A stretch of 40,634 nucleotides of DNA from Amycolatopsis thermalba (lineage in GTDB: Bacteria > Actinomycetota > Actinomycetes > Mycobacteriales > Pseudonocardiaceae): positions 1-40,634 of the forward strand of contig NZ_PQHW01000062.1 in the NCBI RefSeq assembly GCF_003385215.1, written 5' to 3'. The notes beneath the pieces are model-generated. The model saw only the letters and a list, made by a program, of their open reading frames with translations. It was not told the origin of the DNA and searched no databases. The stretch's first letter is position 1, and each line of letters opens with the position of its first letter. Both the position numbers and the translations under genes were made by a program. Shown here piece by piece: positions 26,262 to 34,368 of the stretch.

Positions 26262-26585
26262 GTGCGGTTGGAATCCGACGGAAGGGATTGGGGGAACGTC
26301 GTGGAGTGGCGAGAAGGCCCGGAGGTGGAACTGGGCGAGCTCGTCGACCTCTTCGACAACGACGAGCCCCCCGAGTGGCAGGACCGCGCACTGTGCGCGC
26401 AGACCGATCCCGAGGCGTTCTTCCCGGAGAAGGGCGGCTCGACCCGTGAGGCGAAGCGGATCTGTCAGGGCTGCGAAGTGAAGGGCGAATGCCTGGAGTA
26501 CGCGCTGGCCCACGACGAGCGCTTCGGCATCTGGGGTGGTCTGTCCGAACGGGAGCGTCGGAAGCTCAAAAAGCGGGCTGTGTAA
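26262..26585 (+). CDS. whiB: WhiB2-type (WhmD-like) iron-sulphur transcription regulator
   Basis: The protein has the four cysteines of the [4Fe-4S] cluster in the Wbl arrangement (C45, then C68-x2-C71-x5-C77), the GIWGG turn and the basic C-terminus GGLSERERRKLKKRAV. The core from WQDRALCAQTDPEAFFPEKGG onward is of the WhiB/WhmD subtype, which acts in septation and sporulation-associated division. GTG 26262 (107 residues) has AGGAGG 5 nt upstream. ATG 26214 and GTG 26301 are in-frame alternatives, the latter also with a purine-rich site. It is next to the mannose cluster, as whiB2 is in mycobacteria. Confidence 0.92.
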   Translation: MRLESDGRDWGNVVEWREGPEVELGELVDLFDNDEPPEWQDRALCAQTDPEAFFPEKGGSTREAKRICQGCEVKGECLEYALAHDERFGIWGGLSERERRKLKKRAV

Positions 26586-26721
26586 GGAAATTTAACGCCT
26601 GCTTCACAACGAGGTGGCAGGGCTGGCGCGTGCTCGTGCGGGTGCGTGGAGTCACGGTCGGCTCGGTTAGGCTGGCGCGGCAGAAGATCCTCACCGATCG
26701 CCGCCGCCCACTGGAGAAGCC

Positions 26722-28647
26722 TTGCCCGACAACGTGAACGTCCCGGACAGGATCTCGACGGTGGCCAGGATCGCCCCGGTGGCGGGCGTTTTCGTGGTGC
26801 TCGCCGCGCTCGGGCTGTCGGTGAACGCGGGACGACTGGGCTTCGACCTCGCCGGCGGACGGCTCCTCGAAGCCGGTTCGCTGAGCGAGGTCTGGTCGGC
26901 TTACCTGGCCGGCTGGCACGCCGTGGACGGCGGCACCGCGAGCGCGGCGCCGGCCGCGCTGGCCGTGCTCGGGATCTTCGGTGCGGTGTTCACCCCGCAC
27001 GGGTTCGTGTCGTTGCTGATGATCGCCGATGCTCCGCTGGCCGGGGTGTCGGCGTTCTTCGCCACCCGGCGGCTTCCGGTGCAGCCGTGGGTCCGCGCGG
27101 TGATCGCCGCCGCCTACGGGCTGCTGCCCGCCGCGACCGCCGGGGTGGCGCAGGGCCGGCTCGACGTCGTGGCCGTCCACATCCTGCTGCCGCCGGTGAT
27201 CGCCGGGATCGCGGGCGTGCTGTCCGATCCCGGGCAGCGGTGGCTGCACTCGTCGTCGCTGTGCGCGCTGGGCCTGGCGCTGCTGGGCGCGTTCTCGCCG
27301 CTGGCGCACCTGCTCGCGCTGGCCGGGCTGGTCCTCGGGTTCGTCGTGCTGCCCTCGCCCGCGCCGCTGCTCAAGCGCGCGGCGTCGGTGGTCATCGTGG
27401 TGCTGGTGCCGCTGGCGTTGCTGATGCCCTGGCCGACCGTGCTGGTCAACCACCCGGAGCTGGTGCTGCACGGGCTGAGCGGCCCGGGCGATCCGGTGAC
27501 CGCGGTCGACCTGGCCGGGCTGGATCCGGGCGGCGCCGGGGCGTGGCCGGTCGGGCTCGCGGTGCTGCTGGCCGCCGTGATCGCGTTCGCGGTGCGGCCG
27601 GGCCGCGCGGCCGGGGCCGGGCTCGCCGTGGTGGTGCTCGGGGTCGCCGGGCTGCTGGTCGTGCGGCTGGTGGCGGTGACGCCGCTGCAGCGCGGGCCGG
27701 TGTCCCCGGGCTTCGCGGGGGTGCCGCTGCTGGTCATCGGGGCCGGGCTGCTGTGGATCGTGCTGTCGGCGTGCCGCGGCGCGGCCGGAAAGCCCTTTCT
27801 CGCCGGTGGGGCGGCGCTGGTGGTGGCGCTGGCCGTCGGGGTCGTGGTGGCGGGCAGTGGCGGGCCGCTGCACTCCGGCGGCGGGCCGGCGCTGGCGGCG
27901 GACCAGGCTGACGAGCTGGCCCGCACCGGCCGGTCGGTGCTGGTGCTGGGCACCGGGCCCGCGCCCGCGCTGCAGACGGGCGGCCGGATGCCGCGGTTCG
28001 GGGACGAGCAGCTGGCGGTGAGCGCGGCGACGCCCGGGCGGCTGGCCGGGTGGCAGGACGCGCTCGTGAACCCGGAAGCGCAGCGGACGCGGGCGGCGCT
28101 CTCGGGCGCTGCGGCGTCGGGGGCGTTGTTCGTGGTGCTCCCGGCCGGCGCGGATCCGCGTCCGGTCGTCGCGGTGGCCGGCGACCTGGCGTCGTCGGTC
28201 GCGCCGACGTCCGACGGGCGGCCGGGGCTGCGGCTGCTGGAGCCCGGCGGGCAGGTCGTGCTGATCCCGCCCGGGGTGGCGCGCCAGGCGGTGACGTCGC
28301 AGGCGCCGACCAGCACGCTCGGGGTGACGCCGGTGGACGCGGAGCTGCCGGACGTGCGGGTGCGGGTGTCGGAGGGCGTGCCCGGGCGGCTGCTGGTGCT
28401 GGCCGCAGAGCACGAGGACGGGTGGCGCGCACAGGTGGACGGCAAGCCGGTGCCGATCGTGCCGGCGTGGGGGCACCAGGTGGCGGTCGCGGTGCCGACC
28501 ACCCAGGCCGAGGTGACGCTCGAACACCCCTCGACCCTGCGGGACGTGCTGTTGCTGGTGCAGATCGCGGCCGCGCTGTTCACCCTGCTGACCGCGGTGC
28601 CCACCCGCCTGCGCGAGCCACGCCCGCTGGAGCCGGCGCGCGCCTGA
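26722..28647 (+). CDS. Large membrane protein resembling the C-terminal half of GT2-membrane proteins
   Basis: The 641-residue protein has about 10 membrane helices in the first 370 residues (with VWSAYLAGWHAVDGGTASAAP and AAAYGLLPAATAGVAQGRLDVVAVHILLPP), then a long extracytoplasmic region and a last helix near 610-630. The end of that region (HEDGWRAQVDGKPVPIVPAW) resembles the C-terminal beta domain of YfhO-like proteins. To my knowledge, related actinobacteria often encode such a region fused behind a family 2 glycosyltransferase. Here only 136 bases lie between whiB and this gene, so no such domain is present. TTG 26722 has GGAGA upstream; GTG 26734 is an alternative. A -10-like TAGGCT lies at 26668-26673. 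Confidence 0.72.
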   Translation: MPDNVNVPDRISTVARIAPVAGVFVVLAALGLSVNAGRLGFDLAGGRLLEAGSLSEVWSAYLAGWHAVDGGTASAAPAALAVLGIFGAVFTPHGFVSLLMIADAPLAGVSAFFATRRLPVQPWVRAVIAAAYGLLPAATAGVAQGRLDVVAVHILLPPVIAGIAGVLSDPGQRWLHSSSLCALGLALLGAFSPLAHLLALAGLVLGFVVLPSPAPLLKRAASVVIVVLVPLALLMPWPTVLVNHPELVLHGLSGPGDPVTAVDLAGLDPGGAGAWPVGLAVLLAAVIAFAVRPGRAAGAGLAVVVLGVAGLLVVRLVAVTPLQRGPVSPGFAGVPLLVIGAGLLWIVLSACRGAAGKPFLAGGAALVVALAVGVVVAGSGGPLHSGGGPALAADQADELARTGRSVLVLGTGPAPALQTGGRMPRFGDEQLAVSAATPGRLAGWQDALVNPEAQRTRAALSGAAASGALFVVLPAGADPRPVVAVAGDLASSVAPTSDGRPGLRLLEPGGQVVLIPPGVARQAVTSQAPTSTLGVTPVDAELPDVRVRVSEGVPGRLLVLAAEHEDGWRAQVDGKPVPIVPAWGHQVAVAVPTTQAEVTLEHPSTLRDVLLLVQIAAALFTLLTAVPTRLREPRPLEPARA

Positions 28648-28769
28648 GCCCTGGTGTGCTGGTGTCGGGTGGGGCGGTGCTGGCCGCCGTGAAGCTGGCC
28701 CGCGGCTGCGCCCGGCAGCCGCCGCCTCCGGCTGAGAACCGGACGCCGGAAAACCACCCGTTCCGGGAA

Positions 28770-29237
28770 CTACTCGCCGCCCTCGATGATGTCCGGTTCG
28801 ACGCCCAGGTAGCCCGCCACCTGCTCCACCAGCACGTCGTGCACCAGTTCGGCCAGTTCGCCGGGGTCCTTGGCCCGCGCCTCGAGCGGCCGCCGGTACA
28901 GCACGATCCGCGCGCGCGTCGGCAGGCCGGCCCGGTCCACGCCCGCCGGCACCAGCCGGGACAGCGGCACCGCCCCGTCGTGGAGCACCCCGTCGTCCGC
29001 CGGGCCGCCCGCGCCCCGGATCTCGGGCACGTCGTCGACCGCCACGTCCAGCTTCGTCAGCTGGTCCCGCCACCGGGCCTCGATCGGCTCGAGCGCGTCG
29101 AGCACGAGCTGGTCGAACTTCTCCGCGCGGCTGGCCGCGGCTGGCAGGGTCGCCGGGTACAGCGGCCCACGCAGCCCGCGGCCATGCCGGTCCCGGCGGA
29201 CGCGCCGCCGATGCCGGGAACTTCGAGCCATAGACAC
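28770..29237 (-). CDS. Degenerate zinc-metallopeptidase-family protein (Rv3259-like)
   Basis: The 155-residue protein has a basic head (SSRHRRRVRRDRHGRG) and then the DUF1025/putative metallopeptidase fold: FDQLVLDALEPIEARW, IVLYRRPLEARA and the helix LAELVHDVLVEQVAGYLG. In active relatives that helix carries HExxH; here the positions read VEQVA, so the metal site is lost. It matches in place the mycobacterial Rv3259, between whiB2 and the DUF3499 gene. GTG 29237 fits a leaderless start (TAACCT ends 7 nt upstream); ATG 29231 is an alternative. The 122-base gap to the previous, convergent gene shows no clear terminator. Confidence 0.78.
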   Translation of the reverse strand: MSMARSSRHRRRVRRDRHGRGLRGPLYPATLPAAASRAEKFDQLVLDALEPIEARWRDQLTKLDVAVDDVPEIRGAGGPADDGVLHDGAVPLSRLVPAGVDRAGLPTRARIVLYRRPLEARAKDPGELAELVHDVLVEQVAGYLGVEPDIIEGGE

Positions 29238-29327
29238 ATCCGGAAGGTTACGCGTTGGCGTCGGTCGGTGGCCCCCACCGGTGCGCCTGCGCGCACTTGC
29301 CGGGGGGAAGCGCTATCGTCTGCGATC

Positions 29328-29684
29328 GTGTCGAGCGTACGAAAGTGTTCGCGAACGGGGTGCCTGAACCCGGCCGTCGCCACGCTTACCTACGCCTACA
29401 GCGATTCGACCGCGGTGGTCGGTCCCCTCGCGACGGCGTCCGAGCCGCATTCCTACGACCTGTGCGAGGAGCACGCGCTCCGCCTCACCGCACCCCGGGG
29501 CTGGGAGGTCGTCCGGCACGAGGGCGAGTTCGCCGCCCCGGACCGGTCCGACGACGAGCTCACGGCGCTGGCCGAGGCCGTCCGCGAAGCCGGCCGGTCC
29601 GATCGGCCCGCCCCGCCACCGGAACCGGAGGGTCCCTCCGGCCGTCGCGGCCACCTGCGGGTGCTGCCCGACCCGATCTCGTAG
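29328..29684 (+). CDS. DUF3499 zinc-ribbon-like protein (Rv3258c-like)
   Basis: The 118-residue protein begins VSSVRKCSRTGCLNPAVATLTYAY and has CEEHALRLTAPRGWEVVRH in the middle. The CxxxxC pair and the later CxxH look like a small zinc-binding site. The C-terminal third is Pro/Glu-rich and probably disordered. The family is an actinobacterial hypothetical usually next to manB, as here. GTG 29328 lies 8 nt after a -10-like TATCGT and has no Shine-Dalgarno sequence, so it may be leaderless. The frame is open far upstream, but that part is a shadow of other genes. Confidence 0.82.
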   Translation: MSSVRKCSRTGCLNPAVATLTYAYSDSTAVVGPLATASEPHSYDLCEEHALRLTAPRGWEVVRHEGEFAAPDRSDDELTALAEAVREAGRSDRPAPPPEPEGPSGRRGHLRVLPDPIS

Positions 29685-29763
29685 GTCACGCCACATCCGC
29701 CGAGCGTTCCCCCGGTAGGCTCTCGGGTATCCGCAGCCCATGGACAACTCTCGGGGAGAGCGC

Positions 29764-31119
29764 GTGTCAGACCTGTCGGCCATCGTCAAGGCCTACGACA
29801 TCCGGGGTGTCGTCGGCGAGCAGCTGGACGCCGGCCTCGTCCGGGACTTCGGCGCCGCCTTCGCGCTGCTGATCAAGCCGGAGTCGCCGTCGGTGGTGAT
29901 CGGCCACGACATGCGCGAGTCGTCGCCGGGACTGGCCGCCGCGTTCGCCGAGGGCGTCACCTCGCAGGGCCTGGACGTCGTGTCGATCGGCCTGTGCAGC
30001 ACCGACCAGCTCTACTTCGCCTCCGGTTCGCTCAACCTGCCCGGGGCGATGTTCACCGCGAGCCACAACCCGGCCAAGTACAACGGCATCAAGCTCTGCC
30101 GCGCGGGCGCCGCCCCGGTGGGGCAGGAGTCCGGGCTCGCCGAGATCCGCGACACCGTCGAGCAGGGCGTGCCGTCCTTCGTCGGGCAGCCGGGCAGCGT
30201 CACCGAGCGGGACGTCCTCCGCGACTACGCCGCCTACCTGCGCAAGCTGGTCGACCTGTCCGGCAGCCGCCCGCTGAAGATCGCCGTCGACGCGGGCAAC
30301 GGCATGGGCGGCCACACCGTCCCGACCGTGTTCGAGGGACTGCCGATCGAGCTCGTGCCGATGTACTTCGAGCTGGACGGCAGCTTCCCCAACCACGAGG
30401 CCAACCCGCTGGACCCGAAGAACCTGGTCGACCTGCAGGCCAAGGTCCGCGAGGTCGGCGCCGACGCGGGCTTGGCCTTCGACGGCGACGCCGACCGCTG
30501 CTTCGTGGTCGACGAGAAGGGCGACCCGGTGTCGCCGAGCGCGATCACCGCGCTGGTCGCCGTGCGCGAGCTGGCCAAGGACCCGGGCGGCACGATCATC
30601 CACAACCTGATCACCTCCCAGGCCGTCCCGGAGATCGTCGCCGAGAACGGCGGCAAGCCGGTCCGCACCCGCGTCGGGCACTCGTTCATCAAGCAGGAGA
30701 TGGCCGCCACCGGCGCGATCTTCGGCGGCGAGCACTCCGCGCACTACTACTTCCGCGACTTCTGGCGGGCCGACACCGGCATGCTGGCCGCGCTGCACGT
30801 GCTGGCCGCGCTCGGCGAGCAGGAGCGGCCGCTGTCCGAGCTGACCGCGGAGTACTCGCGCTACGCGGCCTCCGGCGAGATCAACTCGACGGTCGACGAC
30901 CAGGTCGCCAAGCAGCTCGCGGTCAAGGACGCGTTCGCGAGCCGTCCCGGCGTGGAGATCGACGAGATGGACGGCCTGACCGTGAAGCTGCCGGGCAAGG
31001 CGTGGTTCAATCTGCGCCCGTCCAACACCGAGCCGCTGCTGCGGCTCAACGTCGAGGCCGCCGACGAGGACGCGGTCCGCGCGCTGACCGACGAAGTCCT
31101 CGCGATCGTTCGCAGCTAG
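29764..31119 (+). CDS. manB: Phosphomannomutase/phosphoglucomutase
   Basis: This 451-residue alpha-D-phosphohexomutase converts mannose-6-phosphate to mannose-1-phosphate (and probably the glucose equivalents). Seen motifs: phosphoserine loop TASHNPAKYNG (Ser100), metal-binding loop DGDADRC (Asp240, Asp242, Asp244), sugar-binding GEHSAHYYFRD, and phosphate-binding RPSNTEPLLR. GTG 29764 follows GGGGAGAG and gives the typical start VSDLSAIVKAYDIRG. A -10-like TAGGCT lies at 29716-29721. It is followed within 11 bases by the Trm112-like gene and then the SIS protein and manA, forming a mannose operon for GDP-mannose supply. Confidence 0.93.
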   Translation: MSDLSAIVKAYDIRGVVGEQLDAGLVRDFGAAFALLIKPESPSVVIGHDMRESSPGLAAAFAEGVTSQGLDVVSIGLCSTDQLYFASGSLNLPGAMFTASHNPAKYNGIKLCRAGAAPVGQESGLAEIRDTVEQGVPSFVGQPGSVTERDVLRDYAAYLRKLVDLSGSRPLKIAVDAGNGMGGHTVPTVFEGLPIELVPMYFELDGSFPNHEANPLDPKNLVDLQAKVREVGADAGLAFDGDADRCFVVDEKGDPVSPSAITALVAVRELAKDPGGTIIHNLITSQAVPEIVAENGGKPVRTRVGHSFIKQEMAATGAIFGGEHSAHYYFRDFWRADTGMLAALHVLAALGEQERPLSELTAEYSRYAASGEINSTVDDQVAKQLAVKDAFASRPGVEIDEMDGLTVKLPGKAWFNLRPSNTEPLLRLNVEAADEDAVRALTDEVLAIVRS

Positions 31120-31130
31120 GGAGGTTCCAC

Positions 31131-31343
31131 ATGGCAGTCGCGCTCGATGCCCAGTTGCTGGAGATCCTGGCGTGCCCGTCCGACGACCACGCGCCGCTGC
31201 GCCCGGGAACGGCGAGCGACCCGGAGGCCGACGCGCTGACGTGCACCTCCTGTGGCCGCGAGTTCCCGGTCCGGGACGGCATCCCCGTGCTGTTGCTCGA
31301 CGAGGCCACGATTCCGGGTGAGTCCCGTGCCGACGGTGCTTGA
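31131..31343 (+). CDS. Trm112-family small zinc-binding protein
   Basis: A 70-residue protein of the Trm112/YcaR family: LLEILACPSDDHAPL, then CTSCGREFPVRDGIPVLLLDEA. The first Cys with the CxxC pair and the IPVLL strand are the family hallmarks. In eukaryotes Trm112 activates methyltransferases; bacterial versions are poorly understood. GGAGG precedes the ATG. It is placed between manB and the SIS gene, and its 3' end overlaps the SIS gene start by 17 bases, so the genes are tightly coupled. Confidence 0.88.
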   Translation: MAVALDAQLLEILACPSDDHAPLRPGTASDPEADALTCTSCGREFPVRDGIPVLLLDEATIPGESRADGA

Positions 31344-32421
31344 CGACACCCTCCTGGACGACCCCGCGCGCCTGGCGGAGGCCGACACGGCAGGACTGCT
31401 GAGGGCGGCGGCGATGGCCGGCGCCCAGGTGCGGTCCACCGCCGAGGTCGCCGCGGACGCCGAGCTGGCCGACCGGCTCGACCTGGGCCGTCCGCGGGCG
31501 CTCGTGCTCGTCGTCCGTCCCGGGGTGAGCCGCAGCGTGGCCCGTCTGCTGTACGCGTTGCTGGCCCCGGCCTGCCCGGCGCCGGTCCTGGTCTCCGAGG
31601 CGGTGCCGCCGTGGATCGGGGCGCTGGACGTCGTCTTCGCGCACACCGACGACCCGTTCGACCGGGAGCTGGCCGCCGGCATCGAGCGGGCCGCGCGGTA
31701 CGGCGCGACGGTGGTGCTGTCCGCGCCGAACGAGGGCCCGGTCGCGGCGTCGGTCGCCGGGAAGGGCGTCCAGCTCGTGCCGCGGGTCCCGGTGCCGCCC
31801 GAGCTGACCTTCGCCCGCGGCCTGGCCGCCGGGCTGCTCACCGCGAACGCCCTCGGCCTGCTGGTCGGCGACGTGCAGTTGCTGGCCGACCAGCTCGATG
31901 CCGAGGCCGAGCGCGGCCACCTCGGCCGCGACTCCTTCGCCAACCCCGCCAAGGCGCTCGCCCTGCGCCTGGCCGACCGGATCCCGCTGCTGTGGGGGCT
32001 GGACCCGATCGCGGTCGCGGTCGCCCAGCACGCCGGCTACGCGCTGGGCTCGTTCGCCGGCGTCGTCGCCGACATCGCCGACTACCGGCAGGCGCTGACC
32101 CGTCGCGCTCTGCGTCAGGCGGCGGCGAACAGCTCCGGCGAGCGGGACATCTTCGCCGACCCCGATCTGGACACCGACCTGCCGAACTACCGGGTGCTGC
32201 TGCTCGCGGTGCACAGCGGCCCGGCGGTCGACGCGGCGCGCCTCGACGCTTCGCATACGCTTCCCGGTGCCGGAGTGGTCGCCCCCGCGGACGAGATCGT
32301 CGGTGACGAGCCTGTGCGCGCCGGGGTGCTGGCGCTACGGTTCGAGCTGGCCGCGGTCTACCTCGGGCTGGCCACTGGCGCCACCGGGGGTGGCGGGCAC
32401 TACGAGCCTGCGTCCGCCTGA
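31327..32421 (+). CDS. SIS-domain phosphosugar isomerase-like protein (Rv3256c-like)
   Basis: The 364-residue protein looks like the two-SIS-domain fold of bifunctional phosphoglucose/phosphomannose isomerases. It has PRALVLVVRPGVSRSVARLLYALL near the N-terminus, a middle ATVVLSAPNEGPVA and a C-terminal region DRIPLLWGLDPIAVAVAQ. The equivalent gene in mycobacteria lies between manB and manA. Whether it is an active isomerase is not clear, since the catalytic residues cannot be placed with confidence. GTG 31327 is chosen for the GGTGAG 4-5 nt upstream; GTG 31318 and 31336 are alternatives. An inverted repeat, GCCCGAT/ATCGGGC (32433-32455), follows before manA. Confidence 0.78.
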   Translation: MPTVLDDTLLDDPARLAEADTAGLLRAAAMAGAQVRSTAEVAADAELADRLDLGRPRALVLVVRPGVSRSVARLLYALLAPACPAPVLVSEAVPPWIGALDVVFAHTDDPFDRELAAGIERAARYGATVVLSAPNEGPVAASVAGKGVQLVPRVPVPPELTFARGLAAGLLTANALGLLVGDVQLLADQLDAEAERGHLGRDSFANPAKALALRLADRIPLLWGLDPIAVAVAQHAGYALGSFAGVVADIADYRQALTRRALRQAAANSSGERDIFADPDLDTDLPNYRVLLLAVHSGPAVDAARLDASHTLPGAGVVAPADEIVGDEPVRAGVLALRFELAAVYLGLATGATGGGGHYEPASA

Positions 32422-32489
32422 CGCCGGTTCGGGCCCGATCCCGCGGGAATCGGGCGAGGGGTTGGAAGAACCAAGGAGTTGAGACGACA

Positions 32490-33713
32490 GTGGAGCTGCT
32501 GCGCAATGCGGTGCGGCCCTACGCCTGGGGGTCCCGGACGACCATCCCCGAGCTGCTGGGCCGCGAGGTGCCCGCGCCGCACCCGGAGGCGGAGCTGTGG
32601 ATGGGCGCCCACCCGGGCGACCCGTCGCGCATCGTGGGTCCGGACGGTGTCGAGCGCAGCCTGCTGGAACTCGTCGAGGCCGACCCGCTCGGCCAGCTGG
32701 GCCGGGAGTGCGCCGAGCACTGGGGCAACCGGCTGCCGTTCCTGCTGAAGATCCTCGCCGTCGAGGAGCCGCTGTCGATGCAGGCGCACCCGTCGGCCGA
32801 GCAGTCGGCCGAGGGCTACGCGCGCGAGGAAGCCGCCGGCATCCCGCGGGACGCGCCGAACCGGAACTACCCGGACCCCACCGCCAAGCCCGAGCTGGTG
32901 TGCGCGCTCACCGAGTTCCACGCGCTGGCCGGGTTCCGCGAGCCGGAACGCACGGTCGAGCTGCTGCGCGCCATCGAGACCCCGGGCCTGGCCAAGTACA
33001 CCGAGTTGCTGGCCGCCCAGCCGGACTCCGACGGCCTGCGCGCGTTGTTCACCACGTGGATCACGCTGCCGCAGCCGGTGCTGGACGAGCTGCTGCCCGA
33101 GGTGCTCGACGCGTGCGTGCTGCACGTGAAGGACCACGGCGAGTTCGACGTGGAGTGCCGGACGATCCTCGAACTGGGCGAGGCGCACCCGCGCGACGCT
33201 GGCGTGCTGGCCGCGCTGCTGCTCAACCGGCTGACGCTGAGCGCGGGCGAGGCGATCTACCTGCCGGCCGGGAACCTGCACCTGTACCTGCACGGCACCG
33301 CGGTGGAGATCCTGGCGAACTCGGACAACATCCTGCGCTGCGGGCTGACGCCGAAGCACGTGGACGTGCCCGAGCTGCTCCGCGTGGTCGACTTCACGTG
33401 CGCGGACATGCCGATCCTGCGTGGCGAGCCGTCCGCGTGCGGCGAGGTCTACACGACCGACGCGCCGGAGTTCGAGCTGTCCCGGTGCGAGTGGGAAGCG
33501 GGGGAGACCGGTTCGCTGACCGTGGACAACGGCAAGCCGCAGATCCTGCTGTGCACGCAGGGCTCGGTGCGGGTCAAGGCGGAGAGCGGACAGGAGATCG
33601 AGTTGCGCCGCGGCCAGTCGGTGTGGGTGCCGGCGTCGGACCCGGCGGTCGCCGTGCACCCGGCGGAGAGCGGGCGGACGCAACTGTTCCGCGCCACTTC
33701 CGGCTGCCTGTAG
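32490..33713 (+). CDS. manA: Mannose-6-phosphate isomerase, class I
   Basis: This cupin-fold zinc enzyme interconverts fructose-6-phosphate and mannose-6-phosphate. The 407-residue protein starts MELLRNAVRPYAWGSRTTIPELLG and has the zinc motif LLKILAVEEPLSMQAHPSAEQS (Gln-x-His), the second zinc Glu region PDPTAKPELVCALTEFHALAGF, and GEAIYLPAGNLHLYLHGTAVEI with the catalytic/metal His, all intact. GTG 32490 has AGGAG 11 nt upstream, a little far. It completes the pathway with manB in the same operon, giving mannose-1-phosphate for GDP-mannose. Confidence 0.93.
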   Translation: MELLRNAVRPYAWGSRTTIPELLGREVPAPHPEAELWMGAHPGDPSRIVGPDGVERSLLELVEADPLGQLGRECAEHWGNRLPFLLKILAVEEPLSMQAHPSAEQSAEGYAREEAAGIPRDAPNRNYPDPTAKPELVCALTEFHALAGFREPERTVELLRAIETPGLAKYTELLAAQPDSDGLRALFTTWITLPQPVLDELLPEVLDACVLHVKDHGEFDVECRTILELGEAHPRDAGVLAALLLNRLTLSAGEAIYLPAGNLHLYLHGTAVEILANSDNILRCGLTPKHVDVPELLRVVDFTCADMPILRGEPSACGEVYTTDAPEFELSRCEWEAGETGSLTVDNGKPQILLCTQGSVRVKAESGQEIELRRGQSVWVPASDPAVAVHPAESGRTQLFRATSGCL

Positions 33714-33748
33714 CGATGATTCCGGCGCGCCGTGGCGGTCTCACCGGC

Positions 33749-34368
33749 ATGACCGAAAACCTTTGGCCGCTGGTGCACGCCGAACGGGCCGCGCTGGCGG
33801 ATGACCTCGCCGATCTGACGGACGGGCAGTGGGCCACGCCGTCGTTGTGCGCCGGGCTGTCGGTGCGCGAGGTGCTGGCCCGCCTCACCGCGGGCGCGAG
33901 CCTGACCCCGTGCGATGGCTGGCGGGGGTGATCCGCTGCCGGTTCGACTTCGATCGCCAGGTGGCGATGCGGCTGGCCGAGCAGCTGGGCGCCGCGCCGG
34001 CCGACACGCTCGCCCGGTTCCGCCGCGTGGTGGCGAGCACGACCAAACCGCCCCTGCCGGTGGTCGCGATGCTCGGCGAGGCGGTCGTGCACGGCGAGGA
34101 CATCCGGCGGCCGCTGGGCGTGCGCCGCGACCCCCCGATCGCCACGCTGACCCGGCTGGCGGAGTACTACGCGGGCTCCGACCTCGTCGTCGTCGCCAAG
34201 GGCCGCGTCGGCGGCCTGCGGCTCGCGGCCACCGACGGCCCGTTCGCCACCGGCTCCGGCCCGCTGGTCAGCGGCCGCACGCTGGCGCTGATCATGGCGA
34301 TGACCGGCCGCACGGCGTACTGCGACGAACTCGACGGCGACGGCGTCGAGGTGCTCCGGGCCCGCTAG
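33749..34368 (+). pseudogene. Mycothiol-dependent maleylpyruvate-isomerase-family gene with a frameshift
   Basis: The first frame gives MTENLWPLVHAERAALADDL through VLARLTAGASLTP. From about 33910 the homology continues in another frame as VRWLAGVIRCRFDFDRQVAMRLAEQLG to the end (EVLRAR, stop at 34368). The expected ASLTPVRWLAG requires one extra G between C33909 and T33911, so a single-base deletion breaks the gene; the first frame would stop at 33931 after 60 residues. The family uses the DinB/MDMPI fold and mycothiol. With one clean lesion and no other decay, it may be a recent mutation or a sequencing error. The 3' end overlaps the convergent Lrp gene by 4 bases. Confidence 0.82.

Noticed and set aside
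26566-29073. 835-residue open frame on the minus strand opposite the large membrane protein
   Set aside because: Arg/Gln/His-rich composition typical of antisense frames in high-GC DNA; the plus-strand protein has clear membrane helices and a Shine-Dalgarno site.
29767-32256. 829-residue minus-strand open frame across manB, the Trm112-like gene and the SIS gene
   Set aside because: It lies antisense to three well-supported genes and has a shadow-like composition.
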